In this document: piece by piece, positions 1 through 8,188 of the stretch
How the letters are laid out: each line of letters starts with the position of its first letter
Numbering within the stretch: position 1 is the stretch's first letter
Assembly (NCBI GenBank): GCA_016714045.1
Contig: JADJNY010000015.1
Span: 248,001-312,000, forward strand
DNA from: Planctomycetota bacterium
GTDB taxonomy: Bacteria > Planctomycetota > UBA1135 > GCA-002686595
Reading direction: 5' to 3'
Length of the DNA stretch: 64,000 nucleotides
The notes under the pieces: model-generated
Databases searched by the model: none
What the model saw: the letters and a program-made list of their open reading frames with translations, nothing else
What the model was told of the DNA's origin: nothing
Program-made: the position numbers and the translations under genes

Positions 1-1101
1 CTCCCAATCGAACCCTGGCTCGTCCACGCCGCGCGGCTGGTCGCGACGCGCGAGCCACCGGGCGAGGTGCTCCGCGGCGAGCTGCTCGGCGCGTTTCCGG
101 TGCGCCAGCTCCTCCCGCGCTCGAAGGACGACATCGCTGGCGGGATGCGCACGACGACGATCGACGGTCCGCTCGCGCTCCCCTTGGCGCCGGGCGCGTG
201 GGTGTCGTTCGTCGTCGAGGAGCGCGTCGTCCTGTCGAAGCCCGTCGACCGTGCGACGAGCGTCGTCGCGTTCGAGATCGGCGAGCCCGAGCTCGCGCGC
301 GCGCTCGGCACGCTCGAAGTGCGCGTCACCGACGTCGAGCACGGCGCGCCGATGCGCGGCGCGCGGCTCACGTTTCCCGGCGCACCCGAGCACGGCGGCC
401 GGCGCTACGGACTGCCCACGGGCGTCGAGTTCGCGGGCACCGCGCTCCTGGCGCACGTCCTGGCGGGGCCGCTGCTCGTGCTCGTCGAGGCGGAGGGGCG
501 CGAGCAGCAGCTCGTCGCCGTCGACGTCCGCCCGGGCGAGCGCGCGGTCGTCGAGGCGCGCCTCGGCCCCGAGACGCGCGTGCGCGGCCGCATCGTCGAC
601 GAAGCGGGCAAGGGGCTCGCCGTCGAGCTCGAGCTCGCGCCGCTCGAGGAGCTGGAGAGCGAGTGGAGCCGGGAGAGCGTGCGCCGGTTCCGCAGCGACG
701 GCGAAGGCCTGTTCCAGCTCGGCGGGCTCTCCGCCGCGGCGTGGGTCCTGCGCTCCGCGGACGATCGCGCGACGTTCGCGCCGCTCGTCCTCGACACGCG
801 CAGCGAGAAGGGCGCCGTGCAGGGCGCGATCGACAGCCTCGCGCTGCAGGCTGCGCGCGGCGTGCCCGTCACGGTCGTCCGCCCGATCCGCGCGAACGAA
901 GGCGAGACCGCGGGCACCCTGCGCCTCGTCGACGAGCGCGGGCTCGCCGCGCGCGAGCGTCGCGGACGCGACTTCCTCCCGACGACGGTCCTGCGCGTGC
1001 TCCCGGGGCGCTACCGCGTCCAGTGGGAGGACGGCGCGGGCGAACCGCGCGAGCGCGAGCTCGTCGTCGGCGCCGAGCCGGTGCGCGTCGAGCTCGACTG
1101 A
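1..1101 (+). CDS. Carboxypeptidase-regulatory-like protein, 5' end cut by window edge
   Basis: The reading frame is open from base 1 and stops with TGA at 1099-1101, so the start lies outside the window; 366 residues are visible. They look like consecutive beta-sandwich repeats of the carboxypeptidase-regulatory (CarboxypepD_reg) type: segments such as 'LEVRVTDVEHGAPMRGARL' and 'TRVRGRIVDEAGKGL' have the usual 'x-V-x-G-x-V-x-D' opening strand. No catalytic motif, membrane segment or lipobox is visible in this part. Such domains are common in large planctomycete envelope or secreted proteins, often after a sigma-factor/kinase locus, but the N-terminus needed to assign export is missing. The gene converges on cysC. 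The family call is by pattern only. Confidence 0.6.
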   Translation, partial: LPIEPWLVHAARLVATREPPGEVLRGELLGAFPVRQLLPRSKDDIAGGMRTTTIDGPLALPLAPGAWVSFVVEERVVLSKPVDRATSVVAFEIGEPELARALGTLEVRVTDVEHGAPMRGARLTFPGAPEHGGRRYGLPTGVEFAGTALLAHVLAGPLLVLVEAEGREQQLVAVDVRPGERAVVEARLGPETRVRGRIVDEAGKGLAVELELAPLEELESEWSRESVRRFRSDGEGLFQLGGLSAAAWVLRSADDRATFAPLVLDTRSEKGAVQGAIDSLALQAARGVPVTVVRPIRANEGETAGTLRLVDERGLAARERRGRDFLPTTVLRVLPGRYRVQWEDGAGEPRERELVVGAEPVRVELD

Positions 1102-1155
1102 CGCGCCAGAGACGCATCCTCCAGCTCCCGATCCGGTTCGCCCGTCGCCCCTCGT

Positions 1156-1692
1156 TCAGCGCACCAACCCGCGCGAGCGCAGGTAGTCGAAGATCTTCTT
1201 GGCGCTCGTTTCGATCGACTCGTCCGCGCTGTGCACGACGACCTCGGCGTTCAGGGGCGGCTCGTACGGATCGCTGATGCCGGTGAAGTGCTGGATCATG
1301 CCCGCGCGCGCTTTCTTGTAGAGGCCCTTCGTGTCGCGCGCCTCGAGCACTTCGATCGGCGCCTGCACGTAGATCTCGACGAACGGCACCTGCGCCTTCG
1401 CGCGCACCTCGTCGCGCACCGATCGATACGGCGAGATCGCCGCGGTCACCGACACGACGCCGTTGCGCGCGAGCAGGTTCGCGACGAAGCCGATGCGGCG
1501 GACGTTGATGTCGCGGTCCTCTTTCGAAAAGGTGAGGCCCTTCGAGAGGTTCTCGCGCACTTCGTCGCCGTCGAGCACCTCCACCCTCGCGCCCTTCTCC
1601 CGCAGCGCCTTCGAGACGTGGCCGGCGAGCGTGCTCTTGCCCGCGCCGGAGAGGCCGGTGAACCACAGGATGTAGCCAGTGGACTGCGTCAT
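1156..1692 (-). CDS. cysC: Adenylyl-sulfate (APS) kinase
   Basis: Phosphorylates adenylyl sulfate at the 3' position to give PAPS, the sulfate donor for sulfotransferases and for PAPS reduction; cytosolic. The 178-residue protein has the usual length of a stand-alone CysC. The P-loop 'GLSGAGKST' is near residue 13, 'LDGDEVR' near residue 40 supplies the conserved APS-site acidic residues, and 'KGLYKKARAG' is the family's C-terminal substrate-lid motif. No ATP sulfurylase (CysN/CysD/Sat) or sulfotransferase is present in the window, so it may serve sulfation elsewhere. It is the last gene of a minus-strand set with an alkaline-phosphatase-superfamily enzyme and a ribbon-helix-helix protein (64-bp gap upstream). 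Confidence 0.93.
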   Translation of the reverse strand: MTQSTGYILWFTGLSGAGKSTLAGHVSKALREKGARVEVLDGDEVRENLSKGLTFSKEDRDINVRRIGFVANLLARNGVVSVTAAISPYRSVRDEVRAKAQVPFVEIYVQAPIEVLEARDTKGLYKKARAGMIQHFTGISDPYEPPLNAEVVVHSADESIETSAKKIFDYLRSRGLVR

Positions 1693-1756
1693 GATTCGGT
1701 GGAGGGGGTCGAGTCGTCGTGCGTCAGGAACGAGCGCGATGCAGCGGACGTCGCGC

Positions 1757-2707
1757 TCATCGCAACTGCCCTTCGAGGAACGGCACCTCGAAGCACTTGT
1801 CGTGCATGATCGGGCCGTGTCCGAAGTATCCGGACTCGCCGAAGAGCTCGCCGTGGTCGGCCGTGACGACGATCCACGTGTTCTTCGGCACGAGGTCGAA
1901 GAGCTCCGCGAACACGCCGTCCAGGTAGCGCACCGTCTCGACCTGACGCTCCTTCAGCTGGTCGAGCTTGTCCTGGTCGAAGAACGCGGGCGCGTCCTTC
2001 TCCTGCATGAGGTTGCCCGACGCGTCGATCTGCGTGTCGAGCTTCTTGAAGACGCCGTTCACGCCGCTGATGCGCGGCCACATCGAGCTGTCCTCGTCCG
2101 GCTTCGCGTACGGGTAGTGCGTCTCGCCGACGTTGAGCATCCAGAAGCCCGGCCGATCGGCGTCGAACTTCAGCGTGGGCAGCATCGAGCGCATGTCGTT
2201 GTGCTTGTCCATCAGCTGGAAGCTGTCGAAGTCGCGGTTGATGCCCGTTTTCGGGTTCATCACGGGCAACGACACGCGCGCGTGCGTCGTGTAGCCGAGC
2301 GTGTTGCGCAGGAAGCCCGGCAGCCACAACCCGGGCACCATCTTGCCGAACTCGATGCCCTTGGCGCCGAGGCGCTTGTTGTAGTTGTAGAAGTCCTCCT
2401 TGTAGTACTCCGACGCGTACACGTTCGGCGGCGTCGTGTGCGGGAGGAGGCCGGTCAGCAGGTTGTAGTGCGACGGCGCGGTCCACGACGCGTAGCTGTA
2501 GCGCTTCTCGGGCGTGCCGAGCTTCAGGATCGTCTTCGGCGCCGCCTGCATGAACGAGTCGAAGCGGCACGAGTCGAGCGTGATCACGATCAGGTTGTTC
2601 GTGCCGCGCGGTGCCGGCCGCGGGCCGAGCGCTCCCCCGAGTGACGGGAGCGGGCGCGGCGCCGGCTTCGGTGCTTCCTTCTTCTTGAAGAGGTCGAAGA
2701 GTCCCAT
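1757..2707 (-). CDS. Sulfatase-fold (alkaline phosphatase superfamily) enzyme with Thr at nucleophile position
   Basis: 316 residues from ATG 2707; an upstream in-frame extension lacks family character, and 'MGLFDLFKKK' looks like a natural cytosolic N-terminus without a signal peptide. The fold is shown by the metal-binding strand 'VITLDSC' (D45), the nucleophile segment 'SWTAPSHYNLLTG' (T76) and the C-terminal 'VVTADHGELFGE' (D284, H285). In formylglycine sulfatases the nucleophile segment reads C/S-x-P-x-R; here it is T-A-P-S-H, so Thr replaces Cys and His replaces Arg. Thr nucleophiles are known in phosphodiesterase, phosphonoacetate hydrolase and phosphoethanolamine transferase branches of the superfamily. 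It is therefore more likely a phosphoryl-transfer enzyme than a classical sulfatase. The substrate is unknown. It sits between the RHH gene and cysC on one strand. Confidence 0.75.
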   Translation of the reverse strand: MGLFDLFKKKEAPKPAPRPLPSLGGALGPRPAPRGTNNLIVITLDSCRFDSFMQAAPKTILKLGTPEKRYSYASWTAPSHYNLLTGLLPHTTPPNVYASEYYKEDFYNYNKRLGAKGIEFGKMVPGLWLPGFLRNTLGYTTHARVSLPVMNPKTGINRDFDSFQLMDKHNDMRSMLPTLKFDADRPGFWMLNVGETHYPYAKPDEDSSMWPRISGVNGVFKKLDTQIDASGNLMQEKDAPAFFDQDKLDQLKERQVETVRYLDGVFAELFDLVPKNTWIVVTADHGELFGESGYFGHGPIMHDKCFEVPFLEGQLR

Positions 2708-2803
2708 CGTTTCGTTCGTCGCGAGGCGGGTTCGTTCGGTTCGGTCGTGGAGCGCGCCGTCGGGCGGCGGCACGCGCGGGGTGGAGCGTCGTCGAGCGCG
2801 CGG

Positions 2804-3025
2804 TCAGAGGTACCCGAGCTTCTTCAGCTTGCGCCGCAGCTCCTCGATCTCGGCCTTGTCGACCTCGGGCTTCGCGTCCGCGCTCGAGGCCTCCCCCATC
2901 AGGTCGCGCAGCACGTACACGATGAAGTCGGTGGGAGAGCTGAATCCGGAGCCGTCGACGACCGCTTGGATCTTGCGGTAGAGCGGACGGGGGATCTTGA
3001 CGGTGACCTTGGGCTCGCGCAGCAC
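2804..3025 (-). CDS. Ribbon-helix-helix (CopG-like) small DNA-binding protein
   Basis: 73 residues when begun at GTG 3025, which has GAGGAG about six bases upstream; a longer in-frame reading to 3103 has no ribosome site and adds Arg/Pro-rich sequence. The N-terminal half, 'KVTVKIPRPLYRKIQ' then 'GFSSPTDFIVYVLRDLM', fits a ribbon-helix-helix fold: one beta strand and two helices. The C-terminal third is a charged helix ending 'LRRKLKKLGYL', a tail like that often seen at the end of sulfatase-family proteins. It is first in a minus-strand set with the sulfatase-fold gene (96-bp gap) and cysC, so it probably regulates that set. A pair of GATTGGAG boxes about 100 bp upstream is a possible operator. 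Confidence 0.7.
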   Translation of the reverse strand: MLREPKVTVKIPRPLYRKIQAVVDGSGFSSPTDFIVYVLRDLMGEASSADAKPEVDKAEIEELRRKLKKLGYL

Positions 3026-3119
3026 GGCAGCTCCTCTGGGTGGGTGCCCTACGATCGTCGCCCGGCCCCTCAGGAATCGAGGTCGAGCGACGGTTCGGTC
3101 CACGCCGAAGACACTCTGA

Positions 3120-3147
3120 TGATACTCCGATTGGAGTGTGATTGGAG
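3120..3147. promoter_or_regulatory. Candidate operator: paired GATTGGAG boxes
   Basis: GATTGGAG occurs at 3129-3136 and 3140-3147, 11 bp apart (about one helical turn). ACTCC at 3124-3128 pairs with GGAGT at 3133-3137 as a small inverted repeat. The site is in the 285-bp divergent gap between the ribbon-helix-helix gene and a lipoprotein gene, in a locally less GC-rich patch. RHH proteins typically bind closely spaced short repeats. Binding is inferred. Confidence 0.3.
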
Positions 3148-3310
3148 CCCAGCCACGCCTGGAGCGCGCGGGAACGGGCCTCGAACCCCTGCGGGAGCAC
3201 GACTTGGCCCGCCCGCGGAGCTCACGCCCCCTGGACGCCTCGCGTAGGCTGAGCCCCTCTCCGAACGAGCGCCGACCCTTCGGCGCGCCCTCCCGCCCCT
3301 CGATCCCTCC

Positions 3311-3802
3311 ATGCGCCCCATCGCCCTCCTCCTCGTCGGTCTCGCCCTGGCCGCCTGCTCGAACTCCGACCCCAAGGCCCTGACCGACGAAGGCTCGCGC
3401 AAGCTGGGCGCGGGCGACGCCAAGGCCGCGCTCGAGTCGTTCGACGAGGCGCTCGCGCGGATGACGCCCGAGAGCGCGGAGTTCGTCCGCGCGAGCATGG
3501 GTCGGTTCCAGGCGCTGGCGCGGCTCGAGCCGGCGCGAACGAAGAACGAGTTCCTCGCCTTCCAGGCCGCGCGACCGACGGCGGTGAAGGACATGGACTT
3601 CAAGCTCGTCGTCGACGAGCTCGTGAAGCGCGGCAACTTCGAACCCGCGACCGACCTCGTCGCGGCCGGTCAGAAGGCCTTCCCCGAGTCCCAGCTGATC
3701 CAGCAGCTCCTGAAGTCCGTCGGCGACGCAGCCAAGGCCAGCAAGGACCCCGAAGCGATGAAGAAGCTCAAGGGGATGGGCTACGTCGGCGACGACGGCT
3801 GA
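3311..3802 (+). CDS. Lipoprotein with TPR-like helices and C-terminal LGY-type tail
   Basis: 163 residues. The N-terminus 'MRPIALLLVGLALAAC' is a short signal peptide with lipobox LAAC, so the mature protein is a lipid-anchored envelope protein. The following 'LTDEGSRKLGAGDAKAALESFDEALARM' has the pattern of a single tetratricopeptide-like helix pair (small residues at positions 8 and 20, pairing hydrophobics). The rest is predicted helical with no enzyme motif. The C-terminus 'MKKLKGMGYVGDDG' resembles the LxxLGY tail of the divergent ribbon-helix-helix protein. There is no clear Shine-Dalgarno site before ATG 3311. Function unknown; probably a scaffold or binding protein. Confidence 0.75.
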   Translation: MRPIALLLVGLALAACSNSDPKALTDEGSRKLGAGDAKAALESFDEALARMTPESAEFVRASMGRFQALARLEPARTKNEFLAFQAARPTAVKDMDFKLVVDELVKRGNFEPATDLVAAGQKAFPESQLIQQLLKSVGDAAKASKDPEAMKKLKGMGYVGDDG

Positions 3803-3972
3803 GCGACGTGTCGGGAAATGGAACCGCCGGCGGACGCCGCAGCGTCCGCGCAGGAAGAGCTGGCTTCACTCCGCCGGAAACGGGCGTGACAAGGCGGACG
3901 GGTTGGGGGCGCGGATGCTCCGACAGCCCCTGAGCGACGTCCTCTCGAGCGGCGCGCGGCACACCCCTGCCG

Positions 3973-5403
3973 TCACTTCACCAACGCTACCCGCGCCCCG
4001 AACACCAACGCCGCATCCCCCGCCGCCGCCGTCCTCGCGATCGTCCCCAGCGTGAGCGCAGGCTTGCCGCGAAACACCTCCGCGCCGTTGACGAGCACCG
4101 TCACGTCCTTCGCGAGGTCGAGCATCCCGTCGTCCAGCAACACCTCGAGCCCCTTCGGCTCGACGCTGCACGTCACGCGCACCTCGTTCTTCACACGATC
4201 GAGCTCGGCCTCGACCAGCGCGCGCGGCTTCGGGTCGTCCCAGTAGAGCCAGTAGAACTGCTGCTTCCACGCGATCACGGGCTGCCACACGAGCTTCTCG
4301 GGCCGCGCCGCGCGCTTCGACGCGTCGATCTTCTCCAGCAGCGCGTCCATGCCGCCCGGACACTCGTCGTGCTGCCGACCGGGCACTTCCCAGTACTCGT
4401 GCGAGAACCCGCCCCAGCGCTTGGCCGCCTCGTCGAGCTTCTTCGCCGCGACGCGGTTCGCGATCGGCGGCACGCGCGGATCGTCGTCGCTCTGGTAGAT
4501 CGCGATGCGGACGTTGCGCAGGTTCGGGATGACGCCCTCGATGATGTCCTCGACGGTGCCCGAGGGCCCCGTGACCGGCGTCGGCGCGCCCGCGGACGGC
4601 GCGAGCCCGGCGACGCGGTCGGCGTGGTGCGCGCCGAGCGTCCACGTGCCGTACCCGCCCATCGAGTGCCCCGCGAAGTACACGCGGTCACGGTCGATCT
4701 TCCACGTGCGCAGCGCGGCATCGAGCAGCTGGAGCACGAACTCCTCCGTGCCCGAGTCGGTCCAGCCGCGCTCGGTCTTCTCGAGGACCTCCGGCGCGAT
4801 CACGAGCCATTTGCGCTTCGACGCGGCGCCCTCGAACGCGGACAGCGCCGTCGACGCGTCGCCGGAGCCCGCGCCGCCGCCGTGGAAGGCGAAGAGGAGC
4901 CCCTTCGGGCTGCCCGTCTCGCCGCCGACGAGGTAGAGCCCCTTCGCGTCGGGCTTCTCCCAGAAGTGATGCCGACCGCTCTTCTTCTCGATGCGCCGAC
5001 CGTCCGCCGCTAGCTTGAGCGCGTCCGCGACCCACTTCCGCGCGCTCTTCGCGTCGAGCGCGGGCACGAGGTCGAGCTCGACGAGCGCCGCCGCGCGCTC
5101 GCGCCTCCCGTCGCTCGTCCACGGCGAGGCGTCGAAGTAGCGCTCGAGGAGTTTCTTCGGATCCGCCGGCTTCGCCGCGGGCTTCTGCGCGGCCGACGAA
5201 GTCGTCGGGAGCGCGTCGAACTCCGTCGCGGTGTGCGCGGTCTGCTCGGTGTGCTCGGTGTGCTCGGTGTGCTCGGTGTGCTCGGTGTGCTCGGTGTGCG
5301 CGGTGTGCTCGGTGTGCTCGGTGTGCGCGGTGTGCTGCGGTGCGCCGAGCCAGGCGACGGGGACGAGGACGAGGGTGGAAACGAAGCGCGAGCGGACGGA
5401 CAT
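3973..5403 (-). CDS. Secreted PHB-depolymerase/feruloyl-esterase-like alpha/beta hydrolase with His-Thr-Glu repeat
   Basis: 476 residues from ATG 5403, chosen because GGAGG lies six bases upstream; a much longer open frame to 6090 runs into a neighbour. Residues 1-23 form a signal peptide ('FVSTLVLVPVAWLGAP'). Residues 24-59 are twelve HTE/HTA/QTA triplets. The hydrolase domain starts near residue 150: 'LLFAFHGGGAGS' is the oxyanion loop, 'GHSMGG' carries nucleophile S247, and D306-308 and H345 are candidates for the rest of the triad. The layout matches the LpqC/poly(3-hydroxybutyrate) depolymerase and feruloyl esterase group. The C-terminal 100 residues may be a small beta domain. The mature N-terminus would be a His-rich, possibly metal-binding tail. 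Substrate unknown. Confidence 0.85.
   Translation of the reverse strand: MSVRSRFVSTLVLVPVAWLGAPQHTAHTEHTEHTAHTEHTEHTEHTEHTEHTEQTAHTATEFDALPTTSSAAQKPAAKPADPKKLLERYFDASPWTSDGRRERAAALVELDLVPALDAKSARKWVADALKLAADGRRIEKKSGRHHFWEKPDAKGLYLVGGETGSPKGLLFAFHGGGAGSGDASTALSAFEGAASKRKWLVIAPEVLEKTERGWTDSGTEEFVLQLLDAALRTWKIDRDRVYFAGHSMGGYGTWTLGAHHADRVAGLAPSAGAPTPVTGPSGTVEDIIEGVIPNLRNVRIAIYQSDDDPRVPPIANRVAAKKLDEAAKRWGGFSHEYWEVPGRQHDECPGGMDALLEKIDASKRAARPEKLVWQPVIAWKQQFYWLYWDDPKPRALVEAELDRVKNEVRVTCSVEPKGLEVLLDDGMLDLAKDVTVLVNGAEVFRGKPALTLGTIARTAAAGDAALVFGARVALVK
5227..5334. repeat. 9-bp tandem array coding for (His-Thr-Glu/Ala)12
   Basis: Twelve consecutive 9-bp units (108 bp), consensus on the minus strand GAGCACACC, read in frame as HTE, HTA or QTA just after the esterase signal peptide. 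A nearly identical unit (GAGCGCACC) forms a second array of twelve units at 33416-33523 outside any gene. Copy number may vary by slippage without breaking the frame. Confidence 0.9.
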
Positions 5404-5553
5404 GCGGGCCTCCGGAGTGGACGGATTCTGCTCCCGCGCCGCGGATCGCACAACGCTCGCGCCTCCAGCGGCGTCGGCGGAGCCCGAGCGCCGGCGAGGA
5501 GCTCCCTCGACCGCGTCGTTGACCGCGCGCCGCCGAAGGCGTCCGATGGGCGC

Positions 5554-6021
5554 ATGCAGACCACGCCGATCCTCCTCGCGAGCGCGCTCCTGGTCGCGAC
5601 CGCCTGTCGCAGCGCCGCCACGAACACCGCCGAAGTCCAGGACCTCGTCGCGCGCCAGCAAGCCGCGTGGAACGCGGGCGACGTCGAGCGCTTCCTGCGC
5701 CTCGGCTACTGGGACTCGCCCGAGCTCACGTTCTTCTCGGGCGGCGACGTCGTGAGCGGCTTCGACACGATGCTCCAGCGCTTCCTGAAGCGCTACAAGC
5801 ACGGCAACGCGGAGAGCGGCGAGCTCACGTTCGCCGACGTCGTCGTGACGCCGCTCGGCAGCGACCACGCGTTCGCGCGCGGACACTGGTACGTCGACTT
5901 CCAGAAGGCGGAGGACCAGGGCGGGCTCTTCACCCTCGTCCTCGAGCGTCAACGCGACGGCTGGCGCATCGTGCACGACCACACGAGCCTCGAGACGCCG
6001 AAGACCGGCAAGGTGCAGTGA
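5554..6021 (+). CDS. NTF2-like (DUF4440/SnoaL-type) lipoprotein
   Basis: 155 residues from ATG 5554. The first 18 residues ('ILLASALLVATAC') form a signal peptide with a lipobox-like cysteine. The remainder has the DUF4440 pattern of the NTF2-like cone fold: 'VQDLVARQQAAWNAGDVERFLRL' (the typical AWNAGDxxxF helix), 'FFSGGDVVSGFDTMLQRF' and the ending 'LVLERQRDGWRIVHDHTS'. DUF4440 proteins are often putative ketosteroid-isomerase-like or SgcJ-type proteins; most have no known substrate. Divergent from the esterase (150-bp gap), with its stop one base from the stop of the convergent TPR/membrane gene. Confidence 0.8.
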   Translation: MQTTPILLASALLVATACRSAATNTAEVQDLVARQQAAWNAGDVERFLRLGYWDSPELTFFSGGDVVSGFDTMLQRFLKRYKHGNAESGELTFADVVVTPLGSDHAFARGHWYVDFQKAEDQGGLFTLVLERQRDGWRIVHDHTSLETPKTGKVQ

Positions 6022-6022
6022 C

Positions 6023-7244
6023 TCAAGCGCGCCGCGCCGCGAGAGAGCGCAGGGCGAAGCCGACGGGGATCGAGGCGAGCAGCCAGGCACCCGCGGCCCA
6101 GAACCACGGCGAGCGTGCTGTCGGAACGCTCGTCTCGTCCCACGTCGCCACCTCGAGCGCGAACACGGCCATCGACGCCACGGTCGCGACCGCGAAGCCG
6201 GCCCGTGCCCGCGTCGGCGGAAGGCCCAACCACGGATAGAGCGCGACCAACCCGATCGACGCGAGGAACGCGGTCGGCCCGCTCGGCCCTGGCGTGCAGA
6301 GGAGCGCGACCGCGACGACGGGCGCGACGACGTACAGCGTGCTTCGCCGTCCCGCCGCGCGTTCCTGCGCGCTCAAGAGCCCGGGGTAGCGAGCCTCGTC
6401 GACGAGCCAGTAGTCGCTCAGCGTCTGGCCGAGGTAGACCCACTTGTGCTCGCGCAGGACCACGAGCCCGAGGAGCCAAGCGATCGCGAGCACCTGGAGC
6501 GCGATCACGGCGGTCGACGATGCGCTCTCGGAACGAACCGCGCTCAGCTCGAGGAGCTGCAGCCCGCCGTGGAGTTGGCCCCACGCGAGAACGAGCGCCG
6601 CGGCGGCCGTCGACAACCACGCGATCCAGCGCCCGCGACGCGACTCGAGGCGGTCCGACAGCCACGCGAAGGCACGGTACGCCGCGTGACGACGCTTGAT
6701 CGTGTCGAGGATCGTCTCGCGCTCTCCGCCGTCTGGACGTGCAAGCCACGCGAGCCGCTGTCGTCGCTCGTGCGGGACCGCCGCGGGGTCGACGAGATCG
6801 TCGAGCATGAGCTCTTCCAGCGCCAGCACGCCGCAACGGTGTCGCGCTCGGTCGAGGTGCGCGAGCAGCGCGCGTGCGTCGACCAGGTCCCCGCGCTCGC
6901 GCGCGATCCGGGCCAACGCGAGGCCGAAGCGCCGACGCACCCACGCCGCCGTCGATTCGCGGGGGTCGAGGTCGAGCGCGCGCCTCGCGTAGTCGTACGC
7001 GCGCGCGATGTCGCCGCGCTCCGCGGCCATGCGCGCCGCCCACGCGGGACAGGCCGGTGACCGCGGGTCGAGGTCGAGCGCACGCGCGATCGCGCGCTGC
7101 GCACCGCGGTGGCGCCCGAGCTCGTGGAGGATGCGCGCGCCGCAGCCAGAGCGCTGGACGCTCGGGAGCGAGCTCGAGCTCCGTGCCCACGCGCGCGAGG
7201 CGCTTCTCCAGCGAGCGACGGCGGTGCGGTGTCGGTCCGGACAC
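6023..7244 (-). CDS. TPR plus multi-pass membrane protein, one frameshift near 7133-7146
   Basis: The best gene model starts at GTG 7244, with AAAGGAG five bases upstream, and needs one slip in the GCGCGC run around 7133-7146 to reach the long downstream frame. Before the slip the product reads 'RLARVGTELELAPERPALW'; after it 'RILHELGRHRGAQRAIARAL'. Joined, these make a canonical TPR helix pair, followed by a second TPR ('GDIARAYDYARRALDLDP'). The C-terminal half has about six hydrophobic segments, beginning near 'WIAWLSTAAAALVLAW' and ending near 'WFWAAGAWLLASIPVGFAL'. Without the slip, neither frame is complete. Likely an inner-membrane protein with a cytoplasmic TPR head; function unknown. 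The indel may be a sequence error or a real mutation. Confidence 0.65.
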
Positions 7245-7356
7245 GTCGCTCCTTTCGGCGCGCGGGCCGCGGCGCCTGGAACGAAGCTCGCGAACGCCGC
7301 GGGAGACCCGCGCGGCAGCGCACTCGGGCGCTGCGACCCGGCGACCAAGCCCTCGG

Positions 7357-8188
7357 TCAGCGCTTGTCGCTCATGTACCCGTTGTCGGTGGTGCGCTTGA
7401 GCGCGTGCGTCTCGAGCTCGCGCGTGATGAACGTGTACGCCTCGTCGATCGAGTCCGTCCGGTAGAACAGGTTCACGTCCTCGGGGCTGATCGTTCCGTA
7501 CTTCACCATCGGCTCGAGGTGCAGCACCTCATCCCAGTACTCGGTGCCGTAGAGCACGATCGGCAGGTGCTTCTTGATCTTCAGCGTCTGGACGAGCGTC
7601 ACGACCTCCATGAACTCGTCGAACGTGCCGAAGCCGCCGGGCATGATGACCATCGCCTTCGCGAGGTACGTGAACCAGTACTTCCGCATGAAGAAGTAGT
7701 GGAACTCGAACGCGAGGCGGCGCGTGATGTAGGGGTTGTCCTGCTGCTCGAACGGCAGCGAGATGTTCAGGCCGATGTTCTCGCCCTTCGCCTCACTGGC
7801 GCCGCGGTTCGCGGCCTCCATGATCCCGGGACCGCCGCCCGAGCACACGACGAAGCGCCGGTCCGTGTTCGAGAGACCCTTCGACCACAGCGTGAGACGC
7901 CGCGCGAGCTCGCGCGTGTCCTCGTAGTAGCGCGACATCTTGAGGCGCGTCTCCGCGCGCGCCAGGTCGCCGTTCGCCTGCTTCGCCGCCTCGACCTCGG
8001 CGGCAGCGACCTCGCGCGACGGGATGCGCGCGCTGCCGAAGAAGACGATCGTGTCGCGGACGCGGAGCTCCTCGAAGCGCGATTGGGGCTCGAGGTACTC
8101 CGAGAGGATGCGCAGGGCGCGCGCTTCGGGGCTCGCGAGGAAGGTCTCGTTCTTGTACGCCTTGACGGCGCGAAAGCGGCTCGGTCAT
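7357..8188 (-). CDS. LOG-family (TIGR00730) nucleotide phosphoribohydrolase, one frameshift near 8160-8175
   Basis: LOG enzymes hydrolyse nucleoside 5'-monophosphates to base plus ribose 5-phosphate. The body is clear: 'SGGGPGIMEAANRGA' and 'MPGGFGTFDEFME' are the two signature motifs. An ATG at 7938 exists, but family-like sequence continues upstream in the same frame ('KAYKNETFLASPEAR', 'RILSEYLEP', 'DTIVFFGSARIP') to an immediate TGA, with no start codon. ATG 8188 ('MTEPLSR') joins this sequence if one base is removed from CGCGCC near 8165-8170. The model is 276 residues after correction. The gene lies 112 bp upstream of the TPR/membrane gene on the same strand, which also needs a one-base correction. 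Confidence 0.8.

Noticed and set aside
1757..2707. Classical formylglycine sulfatase
   Set aside because: The C/S-x-P-x-R motif is replaced by T-A-P-S-H, and there is no export signal.
3973..6090. 705-residue esterase beginning at 6090
   Set aside because: The extra N-terminus is anti-sense to the NTF2-like gene. ATG 5403 has a good ribosome site and a signal peptide directly after it.
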